The position numbers and the translations under genes are program-made. DNA of 64,000 bases from Verrucomicrobiota bacterium (lineage in GTDB: Bacteria > Verrucomicrobiota > Verrucomicrobiia > Limisphaerales > J093): contig JAKQDD010000051.1 in NCBI GenBank assembly GCA_029556615.1, positions 1-64,000 of the forward strand. Direction: 5' to 3'. The notes beneath the pieces are model-generated. The model saw only the letters and a program-made list of their open reading frames with translations, was not told where the DNA came from and made no database searches. The stretch's first letter is position 1. Each line of letters begins with the position of its first letter. Shown one piece after another: positions 52,965 through 62,627 of this stretch.

Positions 52965-53585
52965 TCAGCTCAGGTCTTCACCGAGCTCGACATTCCAATA
53001 GGCCAGGTCGAGGAAGTGTTTCCAGTCGTCGTGGTAGGGGAGGCCGAGGTTGACCTGGACGAAAGGCCGCCATTTGGGCCGCTTGGGCTTTCGGATAAGG
53101 TGCATGCCGGCTTCCTGCGGGGTACGGTTCGCCTTGCGGGTGTTGCACTCGACACAGGAGCAGACGATGTTCTCCCAGGAGGTCGGCCCGCCGCGATCGC
53201 GCGGGATGACGTGATCCAGGTTGAGGTCCCGGCGATCAAAGACGCCGCCGCAGTACTGGCAGGTGTTCCTGTCGCGCTCGAAGATGTTGTGGCGGGTGAA
53301 CTTCACCTCCTTGCGCGGGAGACGATCGAACATCAGGAGGAGAATAACCCGCGGCACGCGGATCCGGAACGAGACCGCCTGGACGCTCTCGGGGTGCGGT
53401 TGCTCTTGAGAGAGATCGCGCCACTCGGCGAAGCTGTAGGTTTGGAAGCTGCCGTCGGGAAGACTGAACACCACCTGGGCGTGCCCCTCGAACAACAGGC
53501 TGAGGGCGCGCCGGACCGAGCAGACGTTGACCGCCTGCCAGAGCCGGTTCAGCACCAATACATGTTGGGTGAGGAACGAACTCAT
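52965..53585 (-). CDS. HNH endonuclease family protein
   Basis: The 206-residue protein has a C-terminal HNH nuclease motif: zinc ligands in CQYCGG and CVECNTRKANRTP, and catalytic LNLDHVIPRDRGGPTSWENIV between them. The N-terminal half (about 1-95) has no clear match. Single-domain HNH proteins of this type are common in Verrucomicrobiota and other phyla, often chromosomal. A DNA-processing role is likely; target unknown. It converges with the RelE-like gene (18 nt). The ATG at 53585 is preferred over ATG 53594. Confidence 0.9.
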   Translation of the reverse strand: MSSFLTQHVLVLNRLWQAVNVCSVRRALSLLFEGHAQVVFSLPDGSFQTYSFAEWRDLSQEQPHPESVQAVSFRIRVPRVILLLMFDRLPRKEVKFTRHNIFERDRNTCQYCGGVFDRRDLNLDHVIPRDRGGPTSWENIVCSCVECNTRKANRTPQEAGMHLIRKPKRPKWRPFVQVNLGLPYHDDWKHFLDLAYWNVELGEDLS

Positions 53586-53760
53586 GGCGCCCACCGCAGG
53601 CCGTGTGCAAGCAAGAAATCCCCCCCGGCATTGACATCGCCGGCGGGAAGACCCTGCCCCGCATTGGAGGCGACGCTACCACGCAGCGGGAAACGCTGTC
53701 AATTGTCCGCCGACTCAATCCCGTTGCCAAAGGCGACGGGGACGAATTAGACTGGCGGCC

Positions 53761-55665
53761 ATGAAGCAGTTTTGCGCTTTGGGGTTGATTGCGGCTCTAG
53801 CGCTGGCCGCCCAAGTGCTTGCGGAAGGACCGGATGATCTCTTCATCCGGCTCTACAATCTCATTCTGCAGGCTGACACCCTGCAGGCGAATGGGCGCGC
53901 GCAGGAAGCCCAGGAGAAGTACCTCGATGCCGAGCAGGTGCTCGACACCCTCGAGACCACGTTTCCGAAGTGGAATCCCAAGATCGTCAGCTATCGGCGG
54001 GCGTACATTGTCGAGCGTCTCGGTCCGAACCGGCCGCCGCCGCGTAAGACCGCCACGCCCGCGACCGGGGAGAAGCCTGAGACTGGCGGCCGAGCGACCG
54101 CAGCATCTGCAGGGGTGCCGGGGGCTGAGGCTGATGAGGGGGCGGCGGCGTTGAATCGGGAGATTCAAGCCTTGCAGGCGGAGCGGGATCGGCTGGAAGC
54201 GAAGCTGCGGGAGGCTCTCGCCGTGCAACCGGCGGCGGTGGATCCCCGGGAGCTGGCGAAGGCCGAGAAGAGGATTCAGGAATTGGAGAAGGAGAATCAG
54301 CGGCTCGGGACGAGCGTGACCCAGCAGCAGAAGAAGCTCGAGCAGGCTGCAGATCCGGCGGCCCTCGAGGAGGCGCAGAAGGCGCTCAAAGAGGCGCGCA
54401 AAGCGCTGGATCGCCAGACAGAATCGGTTCGCGATTTGACCCGGGAGAAGCAGGAGCTCGAACAGAAGCTCCGCAAGGCAACGGAGAAGGCCAGGAGCCG
54501 GACAGGGCGCGGCGAGTCCGCCCCGGCGGCGGCTTCGGCGTCCGGGGCTGCGGAGTCCAAGGCGGCGGACGAGATCCGGCAGCGTCTCGAGTTTGCGGAG
54601 CGCGAGCTCGAAGCGGAGCGCCGCCGGAGTGAGACGCTGCTGAAGGAGAAGGGCGCGCTCGAGCAGCGGTTGGTCGAGTTATCGGCGCAGAAGGCCGGGG
54701 TTACGCCCCCGGCGGCGGCTGCGCCGCCGCCGCCTGCGGTAGCCGCGGCTCCAGCCGCGCCGGTGTCGGCGAAACCCGTCACGGACAGTCGGACAGCGCG
54801 TGCGGTGGAGAAGCAGCAGATCAAGATGCTGGAGCGCGAGCGGGATGATCTGCAGAAGCGGGTCAATGTGCTCACCCAGGAACTTGAGAACCGCCGGATC
54901 CGGTCCGGTTCGGCGCAGAACGACCGGTTGGCGGAGGAATTATCGTTGTTGCGCGCGCGGCTGCAGGTTTACGAGGCGCGCCAGGTGCCGTTCACGGCGG
55001 AAGAGAGGGCGCTGTTCAAGCGGAGCGCCGACCTGAGCGGCCGGTCCGAGGCGGCTCTCTCGAGGCGCGCGGCGCGGCAGATCCCGGCCGGCGCGGCGAC
55101 GCTTGTTGCGGAGGCGCAGCGCGCCTTTCAGAGCCGTCGTCTCGATGAAGCCGAGAGGAAGTTCCAGCAGGCCCTCGTTCTGGACGAGCGGAACGTGGCG
55201 CTCTTGACCGATCTTGCGGCCACCCAGATTGAGCAGAACCAGTTGGAGAAGGCGGAGGCGACTCTCAAGAGAGCGGAAGCCGAAGACAAGAACGATCCGG
55301 ATGTGCTCTCGCTGTTGGGGCTCGTGCGGTTTCGCCAGGACAAGTACGATGAGGCGTTCGACATTCTGGGAAGGGCGGCCCAGCTCAATCCGGACAACGC
55401 CCTGACCCAGAACTACCTCGGGGTGACGCTCAGTCAGAAGGGGCAGCGGCAAGCGGCGGAAACCGCCTTCCGCAAGGCGATCCAGCTTGAGCCTGGCTAT
55501 GCCGAGGCGCACTACAATCTCGCCGTGGCGTATGCCCGCCAGAAGCCGCCCTTCCCGGAGCTGGCGAAGTGGCATTACCAGAAGGCGATCAGTCTCGGTC
55601 AGCCGCGCAGCCCGGAGATCGAGCAGATGATCGAATCGAGCGGCGGCGCGGGGGTGCCGCAGTAG
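53761..55665 (+). CDS. Secreted coiled-coil and TPR protein
   Basis: The 634-residue protein has a signal peptide (about 1-21, ending QVLAE). A long Glu/Arg/Lys-rich coiled coil (about 130-400) follows, interrupted by an Ala/Pro-rich linker (about 315-345). The C-terminal part has tetratricopeptide repeats (VAEAQRAFQSRRLDEAERKFQQAL, LATQIEQNQLEKAEATLKRAE-like, EAHYNLAVAYARQ). TPRs mediate protein contacts; the coiled coil suggests a scaffold in the envelope. The FG-GAP gene begins 2 nt downstream, so both are cotranscribed. Confidence 0.85.
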   Translation: MKQFCALGLIAALALAAQVLAEGPDDLFIRLYNLILQADTLQANGRAQEAQEKYLDAEQVLDTLETTFPKWNPKIVSYRRAYIVERLGPNRPPPRKTATPATGEKPETGGRATAASAGVPGAEADEGAAALNREIQALQAERDRLEAKLREALAVQPAAVDPRELAKAEKRIQELEKENQRLGTSVTQQQKKLEQAADPAALEEAQKALKEARKALDRQTESVRDLTREKQELEQKLRKATEKARSRTGRGESAPAAASASGAAESKAADEIRQRLEFAERELEAERRRSETLLKEKGALEQRLVELSAQKAGVTPPAAAAPPPPAVAAAPAAPVSAKPVTDSRTARAVEKQQIKMLERERDDLQKRVNVLTQELENRRIRSGSAQNDRLAEELSLLRARLQVYEARQVPFTAEERALFKRSADLSGRSEAALSRRAARQIPAGAATLVAEAQRAFQSRRLDEAERKFQQALVLDERNVALLTDLAATQIEQNQLEKAEATLKRAEAEDKNDPDVLSLLGLVRFRQDKYDEAFDILGRAAQLNPDNALTQNYLGVTLSQKGQRQAAETAFRKAIQLEPGYAEAHYNLAVAYARQKPPFPELAKWHYQKAISLGQPRSPEIEQMIESSGGAGVPQ

Positions 55666-55667
55666 CG

Positions 55668-58010
55668 ATGCGATCCAGGGTCGCCAACGCCGGTCGGACG
55701 TCGGGCTGGGGGGGGCGGATTGCGGCGCTGCTCGCACTGGGGTGCGTTGTGGACGCGCTTGGCCAGGGCGGGATCACCAACCGCTTTGGGTTCACCGGGC
55801 CCGAGATTTTCCCCATTGACAACCTGATCAGCCAGATCCGGCATGCCGATCTTGACGGGGACGGTCTCGAGGACCTGGTGGTCGCCAACAACAATCGATC
55901 GAAGATCAGCCTTCTTTACAATCGGACGGGACAACCGCCCGGCTCCCGTCCGGCGGGGGCGAAGCGGGAGCTGAACGAGCTGCCTCCCGACGCCCGTTTC
56001 CAGATCGAGTCCATCGCCTCCGAGAAAACGCTGTCCGCCTTGGTGGTGACGGACCTCGACGGCAACCGGCGGCCGGACCTGGCGTACTACGGGACGCCGA
56101 AGGAGCTGGTGGTTCAGTATCATGAGGGCACCAATGCCTGGGGTGCGCCCAAGCGGTGGGCGATTGACGACGGCCTGATGGATCCCAATGCCCTGACGTC
56201 AGGCGATCTGAACGGCGATGGGCGTGAGGACCTGCTCCTGCTGGGGGAGAGCGCTGCGTATTTTCTGGCGCAGCAACCGGATCACACGCTGGCCGATCCC
56301 GAGAAGATCCCGTACCAGGGCGGGGTCAAGGCGGCGCGCATTCTGGACATTGACGGCGACGGCCGGTCGGACCTGGTGCTTGTCAACTGGGAACATGCGT
56401 ATCCGTTCCGGGTTCGGCTGCAGACGGTGGGCGGTCAATTGGGGCCGGAGATGCATTTCGCCCTGCCGCCGGTTCGGTCTTGTTTTCTCGATGATCTCGA
56501 CAACGACCATCGCACCGAGGTGATTACGATCGCGGCGAAGTCGGGTCGGGCTCAGGTGTCGAACTTCAGCCGGAAATCAGCGGAGCTCCTGGGGGGCGCG
56601 TTTCGTCAGGGGCAGTTTCAGGTGCTGCCACTCGTCAAGACCACGAAGAACCGCCGTGGCCTTGTCTGGGCGGACCTCGACGGCGACCGGTTGACCGACC
56701 TCCTGGCCGCCGAGCCTGAGAGCGGGCAAATCAGTCTGTTCCTGCAGCAGCCCGACGGCGTCTTTGCCGCCTGCAAGACCTTTCCGAGCTTCACGGGGAT
56801 TGGCGATGTGGCGGTGGCGGATTGGGATGGCGACCAGCGACCGGAGGTGTTTGTGCTGAGCACGGACGAGCGCCAGGTGGGAGTCAGCCGCGTGGACGCC
56901 CACGGCGGCGTGCCGTTCCCGGCGACGATCGCCGTCGAGGGACGCCCGCTGGCACTGGCGGTGGGTTCCCTGCGCTCCGGCCAACCGCCGCAGTTGGCGG
57001 TGATCGTTGAACAGGACGGGAAACGCGAGCTCGTGCTCCGCGATGCGCGGGGCAAGACGCGCCGCCAAAGACTCAGCGAGAGCTTCAAGGCGAACCCCTC
57101 GGCCCTCCTGATCCACGACATCAACCAGGATGAGAGGCCTGACCTCGTGCTGCTGATTCCGTATGAGAAAGTCAAGGTCCTGCTCCAGGTGGAGGACGGC
57201 CCGTTCGAGGAGCAGGATGTGGCGCCGCCCGGGGGGAGCGCGGAGCAGCCGTGGGCACGGGCTGCGGATGTCGACGGCGACGGTCGGGAGGAACTGCTGT
57301 TGGCTCAGAAGAATTTCGTGCGCGCCGTCCTGCTGCAGCCGGAGACGCTGGCTGAGGGTTCGACCAACAAGCCCGGCTGGGTGTTTGCAGTGAAAGAACA
57401 AATCAACGGGGCTTCCAGCAGTTCCCGGATCGTGGGGGCAGTCCCGCTGTGCAGCGGGACGAATCGCGTGGCGAGCCTGTTCCTTCTGGATGCCGAGCGC
57501 AAGGCGCTCACCCTCTGCGAGCGTGATCCCGCGGGCGTCTGGCAGGCGGGCCGGAGTGTCTCGCTCCCGGTCTCGGACTTCGCCGCCCTCGAGCCGGTCG
57601 TGCTCGGCGGGCCGCATCCGCAGGCCGTTGCGTTCATCGGGCTCAACGCGGTGGCCTGGCTTTCGTTGGGCGGGGAGGTTTGGGAGTTCAAGGTGCTGGA
57701 TGACTACGAGACGCCGATCCGCGACGGATACCTGATGGATGTGGTCAGCGGCGACCTGAATCAGGACGGCCGCAAGGACCTCGTGTTCCTCGAGACGTCG
57801 AAGAACCACTTGGACCTGGTCACGTTCGATCCACCGCATCGGCTGGTGCCTGCCGACCGCTGGCAGGTCTTCGAGGAGCGGACGTTCAAGGGAAGGCGGC
57901 CGGAGGCACCCGAGCCGCGCGAAGCCGTGATCGCCGACTTCACCGGGGACGGCCGCAACGATCTTGCGGTGATCGTGCACGATCGTGTCCTGGTCTACCC
58001 GCAGGAGTGA
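55668..58010 (+). CDS. Large secreted FG-GAP (VCBS) repeat protein
   Basis: The 780-residue protein has a signal peptide (about 1-33, ending VDALGQ). Many FG-GAP calcium-loop blades are visible: DLDGDGLEDLVV, DLNGDGREDLLL, DIDGDGRSDLVL, DLDGDRLTDLLA, DINQDERPDLVL, DVDGDGREELLL, DLNQDGRKDLVF, DFTGDGRNDLAV. These probably make two propellers. It starts 2 nt after the TPR gene and is likely part of the same extracytoplasmic system. Function unknown. Confidence 0.88.
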   Translation: MRSRVANAGRTSGWGGRIAALLALGCVVDALGQGGITNRFGFTGPEIFPIDNLISQIRHADLDGDGLEDLVVANNNRSKISLLYNRTGQPPGSRPAGAKRELNELPPDARFQIESIASEKTLSALVVTDLDGNRRPDLAYYGTPKELVVQYHEGTNAWGAPKRWAIDDGLMDPNALTSGDLNGDGREDLLLLGESAAYFLAQQPDHTLADPEKIPYQGGVKAARILDIDGDGRSDLVLVNWEHAYPFRVRLQTVGGQLGPEMHFALPPVRSCFLDDLDNDHRTEVITIAAKSGRAQVSNFSRKSAELLGGAFRQGQFQVLPLVKTTKNRRGLVWADLDGDRLTDLLAAEPESGQISLFLQQPDGVFAACKTFPSFTGIGDVAVADWDGDQRPEVFVLSTDERQVGVSRVDAHGGVPFPATIAVEGRPLALAVGSLRSGQPPQLAVIVEQDGKRELVLRDARGKTRRQRLSESFKANPSALLIHDINQDERPDLVLLIPYEKVKVLLQVEDGPFEEQDVAPPGGSAEQPWARAADVDGDGREELLLAQKNFVRAVLLQPETLAEGSTNKPGWVFAVKEQINGASSSSRIVGAVPLCSGTNRVASLFLLDAERKALTLCERDPAGVWQAGRSVSLPVSDFAALEPVVLGGPHPQAVAFIGLNAVAWLSLGGEVWEFKVLDDYETPIRDGYLMDVVSGDLNQDGRKDLVFLETSKNHLDLVTFDPPHRLVPADRWQVFEERTFKGRRPEAPEPREAVIADFTGDGRNDLAVIVHDRVLVYPQE

Positions 58011-58123
58011 GGGCCCCGATCCGCGCGACGTGAGACGCCAACCGAGGGAAGGACAAAGGAAAACGGGATCCAGATCCAGGACATGGTCGCCCACGATTTC
58101 ACGGCGACCTTTCCCACACCGTT

Positions 58124-58212
58124 CTAGCGAGGCGCGGAGGCAGGGTGCCCTGCTGCCCCCCCGCGGTTCCTTTGGACTGCATGTTTCATCGGTCTGAGGC
58201 GCGCCTCGCTAG
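58124..58212 (+). repeat. Palindromic repeat, copy H (second part only, subtype 2)
   Basis: CTAGCGAGGCGC...GCGCCTCGCTAG bounds an 89-bp element whose interior (GGACTGCATGTTTCAT, GGTCTGAGGCG) matches copy D reversed. It lies between convergent genes and its right end carries the hydrolase stop codon (58209-58211). The rest of 58011-58123 holds no gene. Confidence 0.92.
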
Positions 58213-59315
58213 GGTTGCAGCACGCGATCGAAAAGCTCATACGCGAGGGTTCGCATGGGTTCGGGGAAATCGTGCGGACAATCGGGATGCTCGAGGCGCA
58301 GGAGGTCTGGCTTGCGATACAGGCGATAGACCGATGCTGCTGCAGCTGCGATCCGGTCCACGCTGGTCCACTGGAAATTCGAGTCGTGCAGCGGCGCGCT
58401 GAGGAGCACGGGACGGGGCGCGAGCGCGGCGATCAGTTCGTGGAAATCGAAGGGGATGTCCTCGAGTCGTCCGGCATAGGCAGTCAACCGGGGCATGTAC
58501 CGGGTCTGGCACCATCCCTGTTCCGGCGCCCACCGCTGCGGGTCACCGCCGTAGTAATCGAGGAAGGAGTCCAACCCGCAACTCGAGACGACAGCCCGGA
58601 TCCGGTCATCGAAGACCGCGGTGAAGACCGCGTTATGTCCTCCCAGGGAATGGCCGATGGCGCCATAGCGGCCGTGCCGGACGTACGGGAGGGAATCCAG
58701 GAGGTCGAGACCACGGCGGTTGTCCCAGACGGCCTTCAGTGTGCCGCTTTGCCAGCCGAGCGCCGCCAGGTCCGGCTGGTAATCTGCCAGCAGCGGGTAG
58801 CTGGGCGCGAGGGTCACGTAGCCGCGCCGCGCGAGTTCGAGGGCGTAACTCCGGTTGGCGTCGGGGCCAAGACCCACCACCATCCGGTGTCCGAGGGTTG
58901 CGTGCGTGGGATGCAGGCATAAGACGCCTGGGAACCGGCCTTTTCCGGTCAGAGCCTGTTTGGGGATGAGGAGGTAGGCCGGGACCCGTCCGCCCGGTTC
59001 GGACTGGTAGGTGATCAACCGTCGCACGTGATCGCCGGCATCGGTCTCTTCGAGAACGATCATCTCGAGGGGGCAGCGTTTGGACCGGTCAGGAAGCGGG
59101 CCCATGACGTCCTGCATCCCGCGCAGGATCTCCGCCCGCCGGCGTTTCCAGTCGTGGACGGAGCGGACAGGGCGCATGGCTCCCTGGCGGTCCCGGTAGA
59201 CGAGGAGGTCGGCGCGGTCCAGCCGGGCGGGCGCGGGAGGTGGGGTTGCGGCGCTGAGGAGCGCGGTGGTGGCGAACCCGAGCAGAAGCGGCAGAAGACG
59301 GCGACTGCGAGTCAT
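58209..59315 (-). CDS. Secreted alpha/beta hydrolase (dienelactone-hydrolase/acetyl-xylan-esterase-like)
   Basis: The roughly 368-residue protein has a signal peptide (about 1-24, LLPLLLGFATTALLSA) and an alpha/beta-hydrolase fold: nucleophile Ser in GAIGHSLGGHN, oxyanion region LCLHPTHATLGH, and a C-terminal His in LEHPDCPHDFPEPMR. The closest architecture is multidomain esterases acting on polysaccharide acetyl groups; substrate unknown. ATG 59315 is used, ATG 59324 is an alternative. It converges with the FG-GAP gene through repeat copy H. Confidence 0.85.
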   Translation of the reverse strand: MTRSRRLLPLLLGFATTALLSAATPPPAPARLDRADLLVYRDRQGAMRPVRSVHDWKRRRAEILRGMQDVMGPLPDRSKRCPLEMIVLEETDAGDHVRRLITYQSEPGGRVPAYLLIPKQALTGKGRFPGVLCLHPTHATLGHRMVVGLGPDANRSYALELARRGYVTLAPSYPLLADYQPDLAALGWQSGTLKAVWDNRRGLDLLDSLPYVRHGRYGAIGHSLGGHNAVFTAVFDDRIRAVVSSCGLDSFLDYYGGDPQRWAPEQGWCQTRYMPRLTAYAGRLEDIPFDFHELIAALAPRPVLLSAPLHDSNFQWTSVDRIAAAAASVYRLYRKPDLLRLEHPDCPHDFPEPMRTLAYELFDRVLQP

Positions 59316-59516
59316 GAGAATCATGGCGGCCGGGTGTTCAGGCGCTGCAACTGCGCAGCGCGGCATGGCAGTCCGGAACTGCCCCATGTTCCACACCCTC
59401 GGGATGAAAGCAAGACCCTCCAAATCGGGTGGGCGATGCCCAGTGTTTCCCGAGCGTTCCGGGGGGGGATTGGCTTTTCCCTTTTGTCCGGGCGGAGTTG
59501 CAGGTTGAATGGGCGC

Positions 59517-61592
59517 ATGCCGCGGGAGTATGCGTTGCAGCCTTTCCGGCCGCGGGTTGACCTGAGGATTGATTACGGTGCGGAATTGAATCCCCAGCAA
59601 CTGGCGGCTGTGACCGCTCCGCCCGGTCCGGCTCTGGTCATCGCCGGGGCTGGGGCGGGCAAGACCCGCACGCTCATCTACCGGGTGGCGTATCTGATCG
59701 AGCATGGTGTGCCGCCGGATCGGATTCTGCTGCTGACGTTCACCAACAAGGCGGCTCGGGAGATGATGCGGCGGGTGGCGGAGCTGTTGGGGGACGACCT
59801 GGGTGGTCTTTGGGGGGGGACCTTTCATGCCATCGGCAGCCGGGTTTTGCGGATTCACGGCGAGCGGATCGGCTGGCGCCGGGACTTCACAATACTCGAC
59901 CGATCGGATGCGGAAGAGCTGGTGAGCGCGTGTCTGGGCGAGTCGGCGGATGGGGCGCCTGCGGTGCGGTTCCCGAAAGCGGCGGTGTTATGCGAGATGT
60001 TCTCGCTGGCGGTGAACATGCGGCAGCCGGTGGCGCGGGTGATCGAGCGGCAGTTCCGGTCGTTTGCGCCGGTGGCGGGGCCGATCGAGGCGCTGGGGGC
60101 GCGGTATGCGGAGCGCAAGCGCCGGACGGGGGTGGTGGACTTCGACGATCTGCTGGAGCTGTGGCTTCGGCTGTTGCGGGAGCATTCGGATATCTGCGAG
60201 CAGTATCAGCGTCGGTTTCAGTTCCTGCTGGTGGACGAGTATCAGGACACGAACCAGCTCCAGAGCGAGGTGGTGAACTTGTTGGCGGCCGGGCACCACA
60301 ACATCATGGCGGTGGGCGACGATTCCCAGAGCATCTACTCGTGGCGGGGTGCGAACTACCAGAACATCCTGCGGTTTCCCGAGCAGCATCCCGGCGTCCG
60401 CTTGTACAAGATCGAGACCAATTATCGGAGCACACCTGAGATTCTCGAAGTGGCGAATGCGGCGATTGCGCCCAACACCCGGCAGTACAGCAAGCACCTG
60501 GTACCGGTCCGGCCCTCGGGGCCGAAGCCGGTCCTGATTGTCTGTCCCGACGGCGATGCGCAGGCGGCGTTTGTGGTCCAGCGGGTGTTGGAGCTGCACG
60601 AGGAGGGGACGGCGCTGGACCGGATGGCGGTGCTGTATCGGTCGCACTTTCACGCGCTCGAACTGCAATTGGCGCTCACGAGGCACAACCTCCCCTACAC
60701 GATCACCAGCGGCATCCGCTTCTTCGAACAAGCCCACATCAAGGACGTGGCGGCGTACTTGCGGCTGGTGTGCAATCCCCGGGACGAGTTGGCGTTCAAG
60801 CGTCTGGCGAGGATGCTGCCCGGCGTCGGTCCGAAAGCGGCGGATCGCCTTTGGGGGCGGCTCGAGGCGTGTCGGGGTCCGTCCGGGGGGGGCAGCACAC
60901 GCGGCGAGGGGGCGGTGGGGAAGGAGGAGGATGCGGCCTCCGGGGCGGGGGTGGCGTGTGTCCTGCAGCGGATTGCGACGCAGGTTCCGCGGAAGGCGAC
61001 GGTGGGCTGGGCCCAGTTCACCGCGACGGTGGCGCAGCTTGAGGATCCGGCCCGCCGGGGGGCGCCCGGGGAGATGATCCGGCTGATTGTGGAGGCGGTG
61101 TATGCCGAGTACGCCCAAGAGGCTTTCGTCAACGCGCGGGAGCGGCTTGACGACGTCGAGCAACTGGCGGCGTTTGCCGGGCAATTCCAGGATCTCGAGA
61201 CCTTTCTCACGCAGTTGGCGCTGTTGACCAACGTGGATGCGGAAAGCCGCGATCGTTCCGGATCCGGGGATGAGGAGCAGCTGCGGCTTTCGACGGTGCA
61301 TCAGGCGAAGGGTCTGGAATTCGACGTGGTGTTTCTCATCATGTTGGGCGACGGCTTGTTTCCCTCCTTTCGTTCCCTCGAAAGCCAGGAGGGGGAGGAA
61401 GAGGAGCGCCGGTTGTTTTATGTGGCCATCACGCGGGCCCGGCGGGAGCTGTACTTCTCGTATCCGCTGGTGCGGACGGCGGGATCGCGGGGCGGCGACT
61501 TTCTGCAGCAACCGTCGCGTTTTCTGATGGAGATCCCGGAGGCACTGCTGGACACATGGGATCTGAAGATGCCGGGGCCGCCTCTCGAGTGA
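59517..61592 (+). CDS. UvrD/PcrA-type superfamily 1 DNA helicase
   Basis: The 691-residue helicase has motif I AGAGAGKTRT (about 43-52), Ia LLLTFTNKAAREM, II LLVDEYQDTN, III GDDSQSIYSWRGA, IV YRSTPEILEVANAAI, V STVHQAKGLEFDVVFLI and VI RRLFYVAITRARREL. It unwinds DNA 3'-5' in repair and replication restart. The start at 59517 is chosen because the conserved N-terminus begins there; the frame upstream is noise. An insert rich in Gly/Glu (about 460-490) is unusual. Confidence 0.95.
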   Translation: MPREYALQPFRPRVDLRIDYGAELNPQQLAAVTAPPGPALVIAGAGAGKTRTLIYRVAYLIEHGVPPDRILLLTFTNKAAREMMRRVAELLGDDLGGLWGGTFHAIGSRVLRIHGERIGWRRDFTILDRSDAEELVSACLGESADGAPAVRFPKAAVLCEMFSLAVNMRQPVARVIERQFRSFAPVAGPIEALGARYAERKRRTGVVDFDDLLELWLRLLREHSDICEQYQRRFQFLLVDEYQDTNQLQSEVVNLLAAGHHNIMAVGDDSQSIYSWRGANYQNILRFPEQHPGVRLYKIETNYRSTPEILEVANAAIAPNTRQYSKHLVPVRPSGPKPVLIVCPDGDAQAAFVVQRVLELHEEGTALDRMAVLYRSHFHALELQLALTRHNLPYTITSGIRFFEQAHIKDVAAYLRLVCNPRDELAFKRLARMLPGVGPKAADRLWGRLEACRGPSGGGSTRGEGAVGKEEDAASGAGVACVLQRIATQVPRKATVGWAQFTATVAQLEDPARRGAPGEMIRLIVEAVYAEYAQEAFVNARERLDDVEQLAAFAGQFQDLETFLTQLALLTNVDAESRDRSGSGDEEQLRLSTVHQAKGLEFDVVFLIMLGDGLFPSFRSLESQEGEEEERRLFYVAITRARRELYFSYPLVRTAGSRGGDFLQQPSRFLMEIPEALLDTWDLKMPGPPLE

Positions 61593-61754
61593 CGGGCGCC
61601 GAAGGCGTTTCACTTGGATCTGGCAGTGGAGACCGCGCCACGGGCGCCGATCAATACGGGATGCGGTTGGGTTGGGTTCGCCAGGCGAATGGCTTCCCGC
61701 ATGAAGGCGGGGTTCACCGCGATCGCTTCGGGTTGCGGTCGTTTGGACCGGCTT

Positions 61755-62615
61755 TCAGGCGCCGAACAGGCTCGAGGGAGGCGTCGAGGCGGGCAGAGTG
61801 CGGCCGCCGGCGTAGAAGCGGTCGAGGCGTCCATGGGTCCACTGCCGGAGGCGGTAGAGGGTGGCGAAGAGGAAGTCGGGGGCGGCACCACCCTGTCCGC
61901 CGACCAGCTCGCCGCCGCGGCGCACATTGTCCTGCATCCAGGCGGGGAGGAGGAGGTGGTACGGATTGCGCTGGACTTCGCCGACGTGGAACGAGATGGC
62001 GGCGACGAGGTCGGCGAGGTCGGCCGTGGATAACTCGACGGTCAGGTTGGGATCATCCATCTGGCCCCAGAACTCGGTCTCGACGGTGTAGCAGGTGAAG
62101 CCGGGGCCGGTTTGGGCGAGGGCGTCCGCCAGGAGGTGGTGGACGCCGACGTGGGTGCTATTCCAGTCCTGGTCATGGGGGAAGAAGACGATCCCGGGGC
62201 GGTACTCGAGGAGGATTTCGGCGATCCGGGCCGCCATCGACTTCCAGAGGGCGGGGTCCTGGTCTCGGGTTTTGCGGTTCACGTGCTCGAGGCCGGAGGG
62301 CCGGCTTGTGACGAGGTCGAAGCCGAGGAACTCGCAAGCTTTGCGGAGCTCCTCGAGGCGTGCCGCCTGGCGTGCGCGATTGCTGCCGAGGGTGACCGCC
62401 ACATTCACGACGCGGCAGCGGCTTTCCCGGAGCAACCGGAGCGCCAGACCGCCGATGATGCATTCGTCATCCGGATGTGGGGAGAAGACGAGGACGGTTG
62501 GAGCAGCCGGCTCGGGGGTGGGGCGTGGGGCTGGGGCGAACCCGCCGAGGGGGAGGGATCGGCCTTCGCGGGCCAGTCGGGCGACTTCGTTAACGAGGTG
62601 ATGATAAGGGTTCAT
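61755..62615 (-). CDS. PIG-L family deacetylase
   Basis: The 286-residue LmbE-like zinc hydrolase has HPDDE at 47-51 (metal and base), a Rossmann-like core and HVGVHH (about 155-160) with the third metal ligand. Family members de-N-acetylate GlcNAc-containing substrates. The N-terminal 40 residues (LPLGGFAPAPRPTPEPAAP) form a Pro-rich linker; in related bacteria this domain is fused to a glucosamine-6-phosphate isomerase, which is not seen here. It lies before the ROK-like gene and likely acts on amino sugars. Confidence 0.88.
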   Translation of the reverse strand: MNPYHHLVNEVARLAREGRSLPLGGFAPAPRPTPEPAAPTVLVFSPHPDDECIIGGLALRLLRESRCRVVNVAVTLGSNRARQAARLEELRKACEFLGFDLVTSRPSGLEHVNRKTRDQDPALWKSMAARIAEILLEYRPGIVFFPHDQDWNSTHVGVHHLLADALAQTGPGFTCYTVETEFWGQMDDPNLTVELSTADLADLVAAISFHVGEVQRNPYHLLLPAWMQDNVRRGGELVGGQGGAAPDFLFATLYRLRQWTHGRLDRFYAGGRTLPASTPPSSLFGA

Positions 62616-62627
62616 AAGATCACGCTA

